Source: UBA1794 sp050946375 (GTDB taxonomy: Bacteria > Bacteroidota > Bacteroidia > Bacteroidales > Bacteroidaceae). Taken from it: a stretch of DNA of 64,000 nt. The position numbers and the translations under genes were made by a program. The notes under the pieces are model-generated. The model was given only the letters and a program-made list of their open reading frames with translations, was not told where the DNA came from and did no database searches. The stretch is taken from the NCBI GenBank assembly GCA_050946375.1, contig JBMNUT010000003.1, positions 191,985-255,984 of the forward strand. Direction: 5' to 3'. Position 1 is the first letter of the stretch, and every line of letters starts with the position of its first letter. Positions 18,493 to 26,222 of the stretch are shown piece by piece.

Positions 18493-19991
18493 AGGCTCTT
18501 TCCGTCCCGTTTGGGCAGGGTTCTTTCGATGTGTTGCTCGCGGTGGCACAGCCGTACTTCCACTCCGTAGCGGCTGTTGAGGTATTCGGCCAGGTGCTCT
18601 GCGGCATAGACGGAGCGGTGTTGCCCGCCTGTACAGCCGAAGGAGAACATCAAATCGGTGAATCCGCGTTCCAAATAGCGTTTCACATGGTCGTCGGCCA
18701 GTTTATATACGGACTGGAGGAAGCGGGGCATTTCGCCGTCTTCTTCCAGGAAGCGTATGACGGGCTCGTCGCGCCCGGTCAGTTTCTTGTAGGCGTCGTA
18801 TCTGCCGGGGTTGTGGGCGGCACGGCAGTCGAAAACATAGCCTCCTCCGTTTCCGCTCTCGTCCTCGGGTATTCCTTTCTTGTAGGAGAAACTGTAGATG
18901 CGTACGATTAAGTCGGGATTTTCCGCATGGAGCGCCGGCTGCGTAAAGCGGGGCAAGCGGCACATGCCCGAAAGGGTTTGTTCGAGATAGGGGTATTCTT
19001 TGCAGATTCCTTCTTCGAGTAACTGGCTGAGGTTGTGCAGGGCCGGCGGAATGCTGGCCAGGAATTGGGCTTTCCGCTCAAACCATCCGCGAAAACCGTA
19101 GGCGCCCAGGACTTGCAGCACGCGCAGAAGTACGAATTGCTTGAGCTTGTGTCTGAAAACCGCCGGGTCGTCGTTGCGGTAGTGCCCGAGCTGTTCCAGA
19201 TAGGTGCCGATGAGTTCTTCCTTCAGGGCATCGTCATATCCCGGGCGTGCCTGCCAGAGGAAAGAGGCGAGGTCGTAGTAAATCGGCCCTTGCCGGCCTC
19301 CTTGGAAGTCGATGAAGTAAGGTTCACTTCCGTCTTTCAGCATGATGTTGCGCGATTGGAAGTCGCGGTAGAGGAAAGTTGGGGTATCTTCCTGCAGGAT
19401 GTCTTGGGCAAATTGCAGAAAGTCGGCTTCTAAGGAGACTTCGTTGAACTCATAGCCGGAACTTTTCAGGAAGCAATATTTAAAGTAGTGCAAGTCGAAA
19501 AGCACGGACGTGCGGTCGAAGCGGGCCTGAGGGAAGCATTGCCCGAAGTCCAGTCCCTTCGCGCCTTCGTATTGGAGGCGGGGCAGGAAGGAAATGGTCT
19601 TGCGGAGTAAGTCTTTGGTGGCTTCTGGATAGCTGCCTTCCGGAGTGCGTTCTTTCAGAAGGATTTGGTAGAGCGAGCAGTCGCCCACGTCTTCCTGCAG
19701 GTAATAGATACCGCTCTCTTCAGGAGTGAGGCCGCTTGCGAGGCATTCCGCTTCGCCTCCTGCGTAAACCTGAGGCACGGGTAGCCCTTTTTCCCGCAGA
19801 TGGCGTGCCAAATAGAGGAACGCGTGGTTTTCTTCGACGGATGTTCCTTTGACTCCGATGGCAGTCTGTGTGCCGGCCTGCAAGCGGAAGTAGGCTCGGT
19901 TACTGCCTGCGCCTGCCAGGGGTGTAATGACTTCGGGGAAGGTTCCGTAGTATTTTCGGAAAAGCAGGGAAAGGGGGGACTCGTTTTTCAT
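18489..19991 (-). CDS. Sugar kinase (AmgK-like aminoglycoside phosphotransferase fold) fused to RapZ C-terminal domain
   Basis: A 500-residue two-domain protein. Residues 1-345 form a phosphotransferase: AGAGSNRAYFR (nucleotide loop), the catalytic loop YRDFQSRNIML, and FIDFQGGRQGPIYYDLASFL, the AmgK-type DFQ motif. Residues 358-490 match the RapZ C-terminal domain: IRIYSFSYKKG, VFDCRAAHNPGR, LTGRDEPV, and FGCTGGQHRSVYAAE with the conserved Cys-Thr-Gly-Gly and His-Arg. In E. coli the RapZ C-domain binds glucosamine 6-phosphate. The RapZ N-terminal P-loop kinase domain is absent. Probable role: phosphorylating MurNAc/GlcNAc for MurU next door, with the RapZ domain as sensor or second catalytic unit. 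The start at 19991 excludes 27 upstream residues that overlap the preceding gene. Confidence 0.85.
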   Translation of the reverse strand: MKNESPLSLLFRKYYGTFPEVITPLAGAGSNRAYFRLQAGTQTAIGVKGTSVEENHAFLYLARHLREKGLPVPQVYAGGEAECLASGLTPEESGIYYLQEDVGDCSLYQILLKERTPEGSYPEATKDLLRKTISFLPRLQYEGAKGLDFGQCFPQARFDRTSVLFDLHYFKYCFLKSSGYEFNEVSLEADFLQFAQDILQEDTPTFLYRDFQSRNIMLKDGSEPYFIDFQGGRQGPIYYDLASFLWQARPGYDDALKEELIGTYLEQLGHYRNDDPAVFRHKLKQFVLLRVLQVLGAYGFRGWFERKAQFLASIPPALHNLSQLLEEGICKEYPYLEQTLSGMCRLPRFTQPALHAENPDLIVRIYSFSYKKGIPEDESGNGGGYVFDCRAAHNPGRYDAYKKLTGRDEPVIRFLEEDGEMPRFLQSVYKLADDHVKRYLERGFTDLMFSFGCTGGQHRSVYAAEHLAEYLNSRYGVEVRLCHREQHIERTLPKRDGKSL

Positions 19992-19996
19992 AGCTT

Positions 19997-21133
19997 TTAT
20001 CGAAGAATGCCTTTGGGATATTGCATCGTCACGCAGTGGAGCGAACCGTTTTGACGAATCAATGCCCGGCAATCAATCCCGATAAGTTCGTATTCGGGAA
20101 ACGCTTTGGCCAATGCGTTGCGGGCCATTCGGTCGTAATCGCTCTGCCCGTATGTCGGATAGAGCACGGCTTGATTGATAATCAGGAAGTTCGCGTAGGT
20201 AGCGGGCAGTATGCGTCCGTCTGTATCGCGTATGATTTCCGGACTGGGCAGCGGTATCAATCGGTAGGGAGTGCCGGTTTCGGTACGCAGCTGCTGTAGT
20301 TCTTGCTCCATCTGCCGCAGTTCCTCGTAATTGGGGTTCTGCGGATTGACGCAATGCACGTAGATAATGGTGTCGTCCGGCGCAAAACGGGCTAAAGTGT
20401 CGATATGCCCGTCGGTATCATCGCCGGCGATTCCGCCGTGATTGAGCCACAGAATACGGCGAACATGCAATGCTTCTTTCAGATAGTTTTCGATTTCTTC
20501 CAGCGAGTATTGCTCGTTTCGTCCGGGAGCGGCGTGCAGGCAGCGGGAAGTGGTAAGCAGATTTCCCTTTCCGTCGCACTCGATTGAGCCGCCTTCGAGT
20601 ATGAAGTCATCGCGATCCTCCCGCTCTCCGTGCAGAAGTCCTGCACGGAAGAGCGAGCGGGTGATGCGGTTGTCGTTTTCAGCGGGGAACTTTCCGCCCC
20701 AACCGTTGAAGCGGAAGTCGAGAATCTTGGGCGGATTTTCTCCCAACAGGGTAATGCCGCCGTGGTCGCGTGCCCAGGTATCGTCTGTCGGGCACTGGCA
20801 AAAGCGAATGTTCTGCAAGCGGACTCCGGCGGTTTCCAAGGTGGTCCTGACCGTTTCCGGCTCGGGAGTTACGATAAGCACAAGCTCTCTTTCGGCCACG
20901 GCCCGTGCTATTTCAGTAAAGCATGCAATCGCTTCATCCAACATGTCGCACCAGTCTGTGCCGGCATGCGGCCAAGTCAACTGAACACCGCTTTGTTCTG
21001 CCCATTCGGCCGGCAGATAATAGCCGGCCGTGGGGGGATATTCCGTTCCCGATGGGCCTCCGAGGCTTTCCCAATGCACTTGGTAGTCGGTTTCCTGCTG
21101 CTTCTTTTTATTGGATGATGCTAATAATCCCAT
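19997..21133 (-). CDS. Agmatine deiminase family protein
   Basis: A 378-residue guanidine-modifying enzyme. Seen: YYLPAEWAEQSGVQLTWPH near residue 39, TWARDHGGI (acidic active-site residue), GDDTDGHIDTLARF (histidine), and GSLHCVTMQ with the nucleophilic cysteine at residue 367. It converts agmatine to N-carbamoylputrescine in polyamine synthesis. A peptidyl-arginine deiminase activity as in Porphyromonas is less likely because there is no signal peptide. The first 36 residues, before YYLPAEW, are a polar extension not usual in the family, but no closer methionine exists. It ends 5 bases before the kinase-RapZ start. Confidence 0.85.
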   Translation of the reverse strand: MGLLASSNKKKQQETDYQVHWESLGGPSGTEYPPTAGYYLPAEWAEQSGVQLTWPHAGTDWCDMLDEAIACFTEIARAVAERELVLIVTPEPETVRTTLETAGVRLQNIRFCQCPTDDTWARDHGGITLLGENPPKILDFRFNGWGGKFPAENDNRITRSLFRAGLLHGEREDRDDFILEGGSIECDGKGNLLTTSRCLHAAPGRNEQYSLEEIENYLKEALHVRRILWLNHGGIAGDDTDGHIDTLARFAPDDTIIYVHCVNPQNPNYEELRQMEQELQQLRTETGTPYRLIPLPSPEIIRDTDGRILPATYANFLIINQAVLYPTYGQSDYDRMARNALAKAFPEYELIGIDCRALIRQNGSLHCVTMQYPKGILR

Positions 21134-21155
21134 GTTTTGCTGCCTTGTCTTTAAG

Positions 21156-23390
21156 TTATACCTCCTTGGGTTCTGTCTTTTTCCGCTTGGGAATGGAACC
21201 CTGCACCGGCTTCTTTTTGATAGAGAAGGTGAGCTTTTGATTGCCTTCCTTATAGTCGCCTACGAAAACCGAGCCGGCTTCTATCGGTTTGCTGAGCAAC
21301 AGTTCTGCAATAGCGTCTTCGATGTAGCTCTGAAGTGCACGCTTCAAGGGGCGTGCCCCATACTGTACGTCGAAACCGTTCTTGCTGATGAACTTCTTGG
21401 CGGCTGGGGTTAGCATGAGCGAGTAGCCTAATTTCTCAATACGCTCGGCTATCGGCTTCAGTTCTACTTCAGATATCCGTTCGATGTCGCTGTCATTTAA
21501 GCTATTGAACGTCACTATTTCGTCAATCCTATTCAGGAATTCAGGAGAGAACTGCTTGTGCAGGGCTTTTTCTATCATGCCTCTGGCGAAAGCCTTGTCC
21601 TCTGCGCGGTTTTGTCCGGTGAATCCGATGCCGCGGCCAAACTCTTTCAACTGTCGCGTACCGACATTCGACGTCATGATCAGCACTGTATTCTTGAAGT
21701 CGACCGTGCGTCCGTTGCTATCCGTAAGCCTTCCTTCGTCCATTACCTGCAGTAGCAGATTAAAGGTATCGGGGTGTGCTTTTTCGATCTCGTCCAACAG
21801 AACAATGGAGTAGGGTTTTCTGCGCACTTTCTCCGTTAATTGTCCGCCTTCCTCATAGCCTACGTATCCGGGAGGCGCTCCGACCAGACGGGAGACGGAG
21901 AACTTCTCCATATATTCGCTCATGTCGATACGAATCAGTGCGTCTTCCGAACCGAAAAGGAATCGCGCCAACTGTTTGGCCAGGTAAGTCTTTCCCACTC
22001 CGGTGGGGCCGAGGAAGAGGAAAGTGCCAATGGGTTTGTTGGGATCTTTCAGCCCTACCCGGCTACGGCGGATGGCCTTCGTCAGCGCTGCTACTGCATC
22101 GTCCTGAGAAATGACGCGCTGTTTCAGCTCCGACTCAAGGTTTATGAGCCGTTCTGCCTCGGGTTCTGCCATGCGTTCCAAGGGAATTTCGGACATCATG
22201 GAGACAACTTTGGTCACGGCGTCCTCGTCAATCTCCACCCGATGCTCTTTCAGTGACTTTTCCCACTCTTCTTTTTTCTTTTCCAGCTCGACTTTCTGCT
22301 GATAGCCTTGGTCGCGATAGCTGGCGGCCAGTTCGAAATTCTGGCGTTGTACGGCTTGCATCTTCAAAGCATCGAGGTTTGCGATTTTTTCCTCTATGTC
22401 CGTAATCTCTTTCGGGGGGATTATTTTGGTCATGTGCCCTCTTGAGCCGGCTTCATCCAGCGCATCCAGCGCTTTATCCGGGAAAAACCGGTCAGTGATG
22501 TAGCGGTCTGTCAGAGAGACGCAGGCCTTCAGCGCATCTTCCGTATAGCAAACGTTATGATGTTCCTCGTATTTGTCCTTAACGTTTCGGAGAATGGTCA
22601 AAGTGTCTTCGGGTGAGGTCGGTTCCACCATGATTTTTTGAAAACGACGGTCTAATGCGCCGTCTTTCTCAATGCTTTCCCGATATTCATCCAGCGTTGT
22701 GGCGCCAATGCACTGTATGTCTCCCCGAGCCAAGGCCGGTTTTAGGATATTGGCGGCGTCTAAGCTGCCAGCGGCAGCCCCGGCTCCGATAAGGGTATGA
22801 ATCTCGTCGATAAAGAGGATGACATCCCGGTTCTTGCGTAATTCTTCTACCAGGTTCTGCATGCGCTCTTCAAATTGTCCCCGGTACTTTGAGCCGGCTA
22901 CTACGGAGGTCATGTCGAGCATGACGATGCGTTTGTCCAAAAGCACCCGCGGAACGTTGCGTTCCCGTATGCGAATGGCCAAACCTTCCACTATCGCCGT
23001 CTTTCCGACACCCGGTTCTCCGATCAGGATGGGGTTGTTTTTTTTGCGGCGGCTCAGGATTTGCGCAATACGCTCGATTTCTTTCTCGCGTCCTACTACG
23101 GGGTCGAGTTGTCCGCTTTCGCTTGCGGCCGTTGCGTCAAATCCATATTTGTCCAAGGTAGGGGTACTCCCTTTGGCGAAGCGCTTCGTTTCGCCTTTTT
23201 CGGGTCCCTTCTCCCGGTTATTTCCTGCGTTTCTTTCTTCTTCGTCGTCCGTATCGCTCCAGGCATCATCGCCCAAATCCATTCGGGGCAAGGCTTTTTC
23301 GGAAGAGTATTGCATCTTTTTGGAAAAAGTTGCGGTGGAATCGGGAGAAACCTGCAGTCCTTTTTTTTGTTCGTATTTCATCTTGTTCAT
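21156..23390 (-). CDS. ClpC/ClpA-type AAA+ unfoldase lacking the Clp N-domain
   Basis: A 744-residue two-ring Clp ATPase. AAA1 Walker A is GEPGVGKT (residues 124-131). The middle domain carries an UVR-like stretch QRQNFELAASYRDQ. AAA2 Walker A is GPTGVGKT near residue 461. A GRGIGFTGQ loop resembles the tripeptide loop that docks on ClpP, so it probably feeds ClpP. Usual ClpC has about 150 residues of Clp_N repeats; here residues 1-78 are low-complexity and acidic, and residues 8-36 are encoded by the interspersed repeat. A separate full-length ClpC is expected elsewhere. Adaptor and substrate choice must differ from ClpC. It lies 42 bases after kdsA. Confidence 0.88.
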   Translation of the reverse strand: MNKMKYEQKKGLQVSPDSTATFSKKMQYSSEKALPRMDLGDDAWSDTDDEEERNAGNNREKGPEKGETKRFAKGSTPTLDKYGFDATAASESGQLDPVVGREKEIERIAQILSRRKKNNPILIGEPGVGKTAIVEGLAIRIRERNVPRVLLDKRIVMLDMTSVVAGSKYRGQFEERMQNLVEELRKNRDVILFIDEIHTLIGAGAAAGSLDAANILKPALARGDIQCIGATTLDEYRESIEKDGALDRRFQKIMVEPTSPEDTLTILRNVKDKYEEHHNVCYTEDALKACVSLTDRYITDRFFPDKALDALDEAGSRGHMTKIIPPKEITDIEEKIANLDALKMQAVQRQNFELAASYRDQGYQQKVELEKKKEEWEKSLKEHRVEIDEDAVTKVVSMMSEIPLERMAEPEAERLINLESELKQRVISQDDAVAALTKAIRRSRVGLKDPNKPIGTFLFLGPTGVGKTYLAKQLARFLFGSEDALIRIDMSEYMEKFSVSRLVGAPPGYVGYEEGGQLTEKVRRKPYSIVLLDEIEKAHPDTFNLLLQVMDEGRLTDSNGRTVDFKNTVLIMTSNVGTRQLKEFGRGIGFTGQNRAEDKAFARGMIEKALHKQFSPEFLNRIDEIVTFNSLNDSDIERISEVELKPIAERIEKLGYSLMLTPAAKKFISKNGFDVQYGARPLKRALQSYIEDAIAELLLSKPIEAGSVFVGDYKEGNQKLTFSIKKKPVQGSIPKRKKTEPKEV
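23285..23368. repeat. Interspersed short-repeat cluster, copy 4, inside the clpC-type gene
   Basis: Three or four units: GGGGCAAGGCTTTTTCGG, TTGCATCTTTTTGGAAAAAG, and CTGCAGTCCTTTTTTTT. They lie in frame in the 5' coding region and encode residues about 8-36 of the Clp ATPase. No stop codon interrupts the frame. Confidence 0.75.
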
Positions 23391-23432
23391 TTTAGTGTAG
23401 GAGAAAAAGCAACAAGAATCGTGCCATTATGG

Positions 23433-24239
23433 CTATTCTTCAGCAATAGCTTCACGAATTCTCAGCAATTTCTTCAGTAGCGGCTCCACCAAATCCAGCC
23501 GGAGCATGTTGGAACCGTCGCTCAGTGCCTCGGCCGGATTCTCGTGGGTCTCGATGAAAAGCCCGTCTGCCCCGACGGCTATGGCCGCCTTTGCGATGGT
23601 TTCGATCATTTGGGGCATGCCGCCGCTCACGCCGCAGCTCTGGTTGGGCTGCTGCAGCGAGTGGGTTGCGTCCATTACGACGGGGTAGCCGAGGGATTGC
23701 ATCTGGGGAATGCCCCGGAAATCGACAATCAGGTCCTGATAACCGAACGTCGTTCCGCGTTCGGTCAGCAGGACGTTTTTGTTTCCCGAGCCGACGACTT
23801 TTTCTGCCGCATAGCGCATGGCCAACGGGGAGAGGAACTGACCTTTTTTGATATTGACAGCCTTTCCGGTGCGGGCAGCGGCTGTCAAAAGGTCAGTCTG
23901 CCGGCAGAGAAATGCGGGTATTTGCAGCATATCGACATATTCTGCTGCCCGGTCTGCTTCTTCTGCCGTATGTATATCTGTAACTACCGGTACATGAAAT
24001 TCTTCCCTTACGTGTGCCAGTATTTTTAGTGCCTTCTCGTCGCCGATTCCGGTGAAGGAATCCAGCCGGGAGCGGTTGGCTTTCCGGTAGGAGCCCTTAA
24101 AGACATAGGGAATCTGCAGGTCGCTGGTGATGCGTGTCAGGCGTTCGGCAATGCACAGGGCCATGCCTTCGTTTTCTATTACGCAGGGGCCGGCCAGGAG
24201 AAAGAAGTTCTTTTGGGAAGTAAGTTCAGAGATTTCCAT
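23433..24239 (-). CDS. kdsA: 3-deoxy-8-phosphooctulonate synthase
   Basis: A 268-residue KDO-8-phosphate synthase making the core sugar precursor for lipopolysaccharide from PEP and arabinose 5-phosphate. Motifs: LLAGPCVIENEGMAL, FKGSYRKANRSR, TERGTTFGYQDLIVDFR, VMDATHSLQQPN, and FIETHENP. Full length. It lies 39 bases after the acyl-CoA synthetase-like gene and 42 bases before the Clp ATPase gene on the same strand. Confidence 0.95.
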   Translation of the reverse strand: MEISELTSQKNFFLLAGPCVIENEGMALCIAERLTRITSDLQIPYVFKGSYRKANRSRLDSFTGIGDEKALKILAHVREEFHVPVVTDIHTAEEADRAAEYVDMLQIPAFLCRQTDLLTAAARTGKAVNIKKGQFLSPLAMRYAAEKVVGSGNKNVLLTERGTTFGYQDLIVDFRGIPQMQSLGYPVVMDATHSLQQPNQSCGVSGGMPQMIETIAKAAIAVGADGLFIETHENPAEALSDGSNMLRLDLVEPLLKKLLRIREAIAEE

Positions 24240-24278
24240 AATATATATTCGGGGGAAATGAGAGAAAAATGTACAAGT

Positions 24279-25925
24279 TTAGGAATACAGGAATCGCTTG
24301 ATGCTCTTTTTGGGGGTCTTCTCAAATTCTTCTTCCCTAAGCTCTATTCTCGAAATCTGTGCATGCGAGGGCAGAAGCTGGTTGAGTTGCTTGAGGTTTT
24401 CCTTCATCTGGTTTTCGATATCCTCGCGGCCTAAGCCGGAAAGTTCAGCTTCTTCGTAGTCGGGATATACGAGTGCGATCAGTTTTTCGTCCCGCTCTAT
24501 CACCAGATTCTCGCTTACCAACGGGTAAGAACCCAGTTGTTCTTCTATTTCTTCCGGGTATATGTTCTGCCCGTTGCTTCCCAAGAGCATGTTTTTGCTG
24601 CGTCCCTTGATGAAAAGGTTGCCTTCGTCGTCCAGCAGTCCCAAGTCGCCGGTGTGAAGCCAGCCTTCGGCGTCGATGGTGGCTTTCGTGAGTTCCGGAT
24701 TCTTGTAGTATCCGAGCATGAGATTGGCGCCCCGGCAGAGAATTTCCCCTATGCCGGTTTGCGAATCGGGCTTGTCTATCCGTATTTCCATGCGGGGTGC
24801 TGCCTTGCCGCAGCTGCCTTCTGCGAAATTGCGCCAGTCCTCATAGCTGATAATCGGCCCGCATTCGGTCATCCCGTAGCCCACGGTATAAGGAAAGCCT
24901 ATGTTTTTCAGAAAAGCCTCTATGTGTGGGTTGAAAGCGGCTCCCCCGATGACGGCAAGCTGTACCTTTCCGCCAAAACCGGCTATCATCTGCTCGCGGA
25001 CGTTCGCGCGTATCTTGTCACTCACGAGGGGAAGATGGAGAAGGACTTTCATTGTGGGCGTTTCCAAGCGGGGCAATATTCCTTTGCGTATGATCTTTTC
25101 GATGATTAAAGGCACGGTTATGATAATATCCGGCTTGATTTCGGAAAAAGCCTTGAAGATCATCTTCGGGCTGGGCATGCGGGTCAGAAAATAGACGTGC
25201 ATTCCGATGCAAATCTCATAGAGAAATTCGAAAGACATGCCGTATGCGTGCGCCATGGGCAGTATGGAAATTATTTTGTCTCCCGCCTTTAGGGAAAGAG
25301 CGTCCTGCGCAAAGCGAATGTTGGAGTACAACGAGCGATAGGGTATCATCACTCCTTTGGGTTGGCTGGAGGTTCCCGACGTATAGTTGATGATTGCCAG
25401 CTGTTCAGGCTCGCAAGGGGCGTAATGAAAGTCTGTTTTGGTGAAGTGTGCCGGGAATTTCCGTCCGTACAACTCGTTCAGCCGCTGGCGGGCCTGCATG
25501 ATTTTCTCCGACCGTATGCATACCGGGTCGAAATCATCCACTTCGAAGATTCCTTCCAGCGCCGGCATTTCGTCGGGGACTATCTGGGTCCGCACGATAT
25601 TGCCCACGAAGAGCAGGCGGGCTTCGCTGTGGTTCACTAATTGGTGTATGGTTTCCGGCTTGAACTCGTGCAGGATGGGCACAATGACGGCTCCGTATGT
25701 CAGTGTGGAGAGGAAGGCTACGGCCCAATGGGCGCTGTTCCGTCCGCAAAGGGCTATCTTGTCGCCCGGGCGGATGCCGGCTTCTTCGAAAAGGATGTGC
25801 AGTTTTTCGATTTTCCGTGCCAGGTCTTTATATTGGAGGGTAATACCTTGGTAGTCAGTCAGTGCATCCAAATCCCAGTTAGCCTTGAGGCTGTTTGTCA
25901 AAAGGGAGATAAGTGATTCTTCCAT
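24279..25925 (-). CDS. AMP-dependent acyl-CoA synthetase / long-chain-fatty-acid ligase family
   Basis: A 548-residue ANL-superfamily adenylate-forming enzyme. Motif A3 is NYTSGTSSQPKGVMIPYRS. A5 is YGMTECGPIISYE. A7 is GWLHTGDLGLLDDEGNLFIKGR. The A10-like lysine region is EKTPKKSIKRFLY at the C-terminus. It probably activates fatty acids, perhaps for membrane lipid or acyl carrier use; the substrate is unknown. I set the start at 25925 (MEESLISLLTN). The frame stays open to 26234, but that extension crosses the repeat cluster and the promoter and has no homology. A -7 box (TATATTTG) lies on the minus strand at 25967-25974. Confidence 0.88.
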   Translation of the reverse strand: MEESLISLLTNSLKANWDLDALTDYQGITLQYKDLARKIEKLHILFEEAGIRPGDKIALCGRNSAHWAVAFLSTLTYGAVIVPILHEFKPETIHQLVNHSEARLLFVGNIVRTQIVPDEMPALEGIFEVDDFDPVCIRSEKIMQARQRLNELYGRKFPAHFTKTDFHYAPCEPEQLAIINYTSGTSSQPKGVMIPYRSLYSNIRFAQDALSLKAGDKIISILPMAHAYGMSFEFLYEICIGMHVYFLTRMPSPKMIFKAFSEIKPDIIITVPLIIEKIIRKGILPRLETPTMKVLLHLPLVSDKIRANVREQMIAGFGGKVQLAVIGGAAFNPHIEAFLKNIGFPYTVGYGMTECGPIISYEDWRNFAEGSCGKAAPRMEIRIDKPDSQTGIGEILCRGANLMLGYYKNPELTKATIDAEGWLHTGDLGLLDDEGNLFIKGRSKNMLLGSNGQNIYPEEIEEQLGSYPLVSENLVIERDEKLIALVYPDYEEAELSGLGREDIENQMKENLKQLNQLLPSHAQISRIELREEEFEKTPKKSIKRFLYS

Positions 25926-25966
25926 ATCTGCGTCTGCAAGGAGGTTTTCTTCTCGTGTTAATTTTG

Positions 25967-25974
25967 CAAATATA
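25967..25974 (-). promoter_or_regulatory. Bacteroides-type -7 box for the acyl-CoA synthetase gene
   Basis: Minus-strand TATATTTG fits TAnnTTTG exactly and lies 41 bases before the chosen start codon. No clear -33 TTTG is visible. Confidence 0.6.
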
Positions 25975-26024
25975 GGCCTTTTTCCAGAACTCGTGAAGAA
26001 ATCATACGATTTTCCTTGAACCAT

Positions 26025-26120
26025 CGGGGCAAAAGTGCAGGCGGTTTGGCCGAAAAGTGCTGCGGGAATGCGGGAAAAGTGGCATGACTTTCGCTGAAGA
26101 GCCGCAGGGGAATGCCGCTT
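26025..26120. repeat. Interspersed short-repeat cluster, copy 5
   Basis: Units AAAAGTGCAGGCGGTTT, GAAAAGTGCTGCGGG and GAAAAGTGGCATGACTTTC, spaced 20-25 bases, between the divergent acyl-CoA synthetase and S9 peptidase genes. More diverged than copies 2 and 10. Confidence 0.6.
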
Positions 26121-26191
26121 TGGAGGAAGAGGGCGAGGAGTAGGGCAGGCAGAAAAGCACGGGCAATGGTACAGCTTTGGCGGAAAGCATG

Positions 26192-26199
26192 TATCTTTG
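26192..26199 (+). promoter_or_regulatory. Bacteroides-type -7 box for the S9 peptidase gene
   Basis: TATCTTTG fits TAnnTTTG exactly and lies 23 bases before the ATG at 26223. A TTTG at 26176-26179 is too close to be a standard -33 element. Confidence 0.65.
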
Positions 26200-26222
26200 C
26201 CGTATATTTTATGGTATGAATT

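Noticed and set aside
18489..19991. Aminoglycoside resistance phosphotransferase
   Set aside because: The motif set is AmgK-like, the gene is fused to a RapZ domain and coupled to a MurU-like gene, all pointing to cell-wall sugar metabolism.
20000..21133. Peptidyl-arginine deiminase as in periodontal pathogens
   Set aside because: No signal peptide and the motifs fit agmatine deiminase better.
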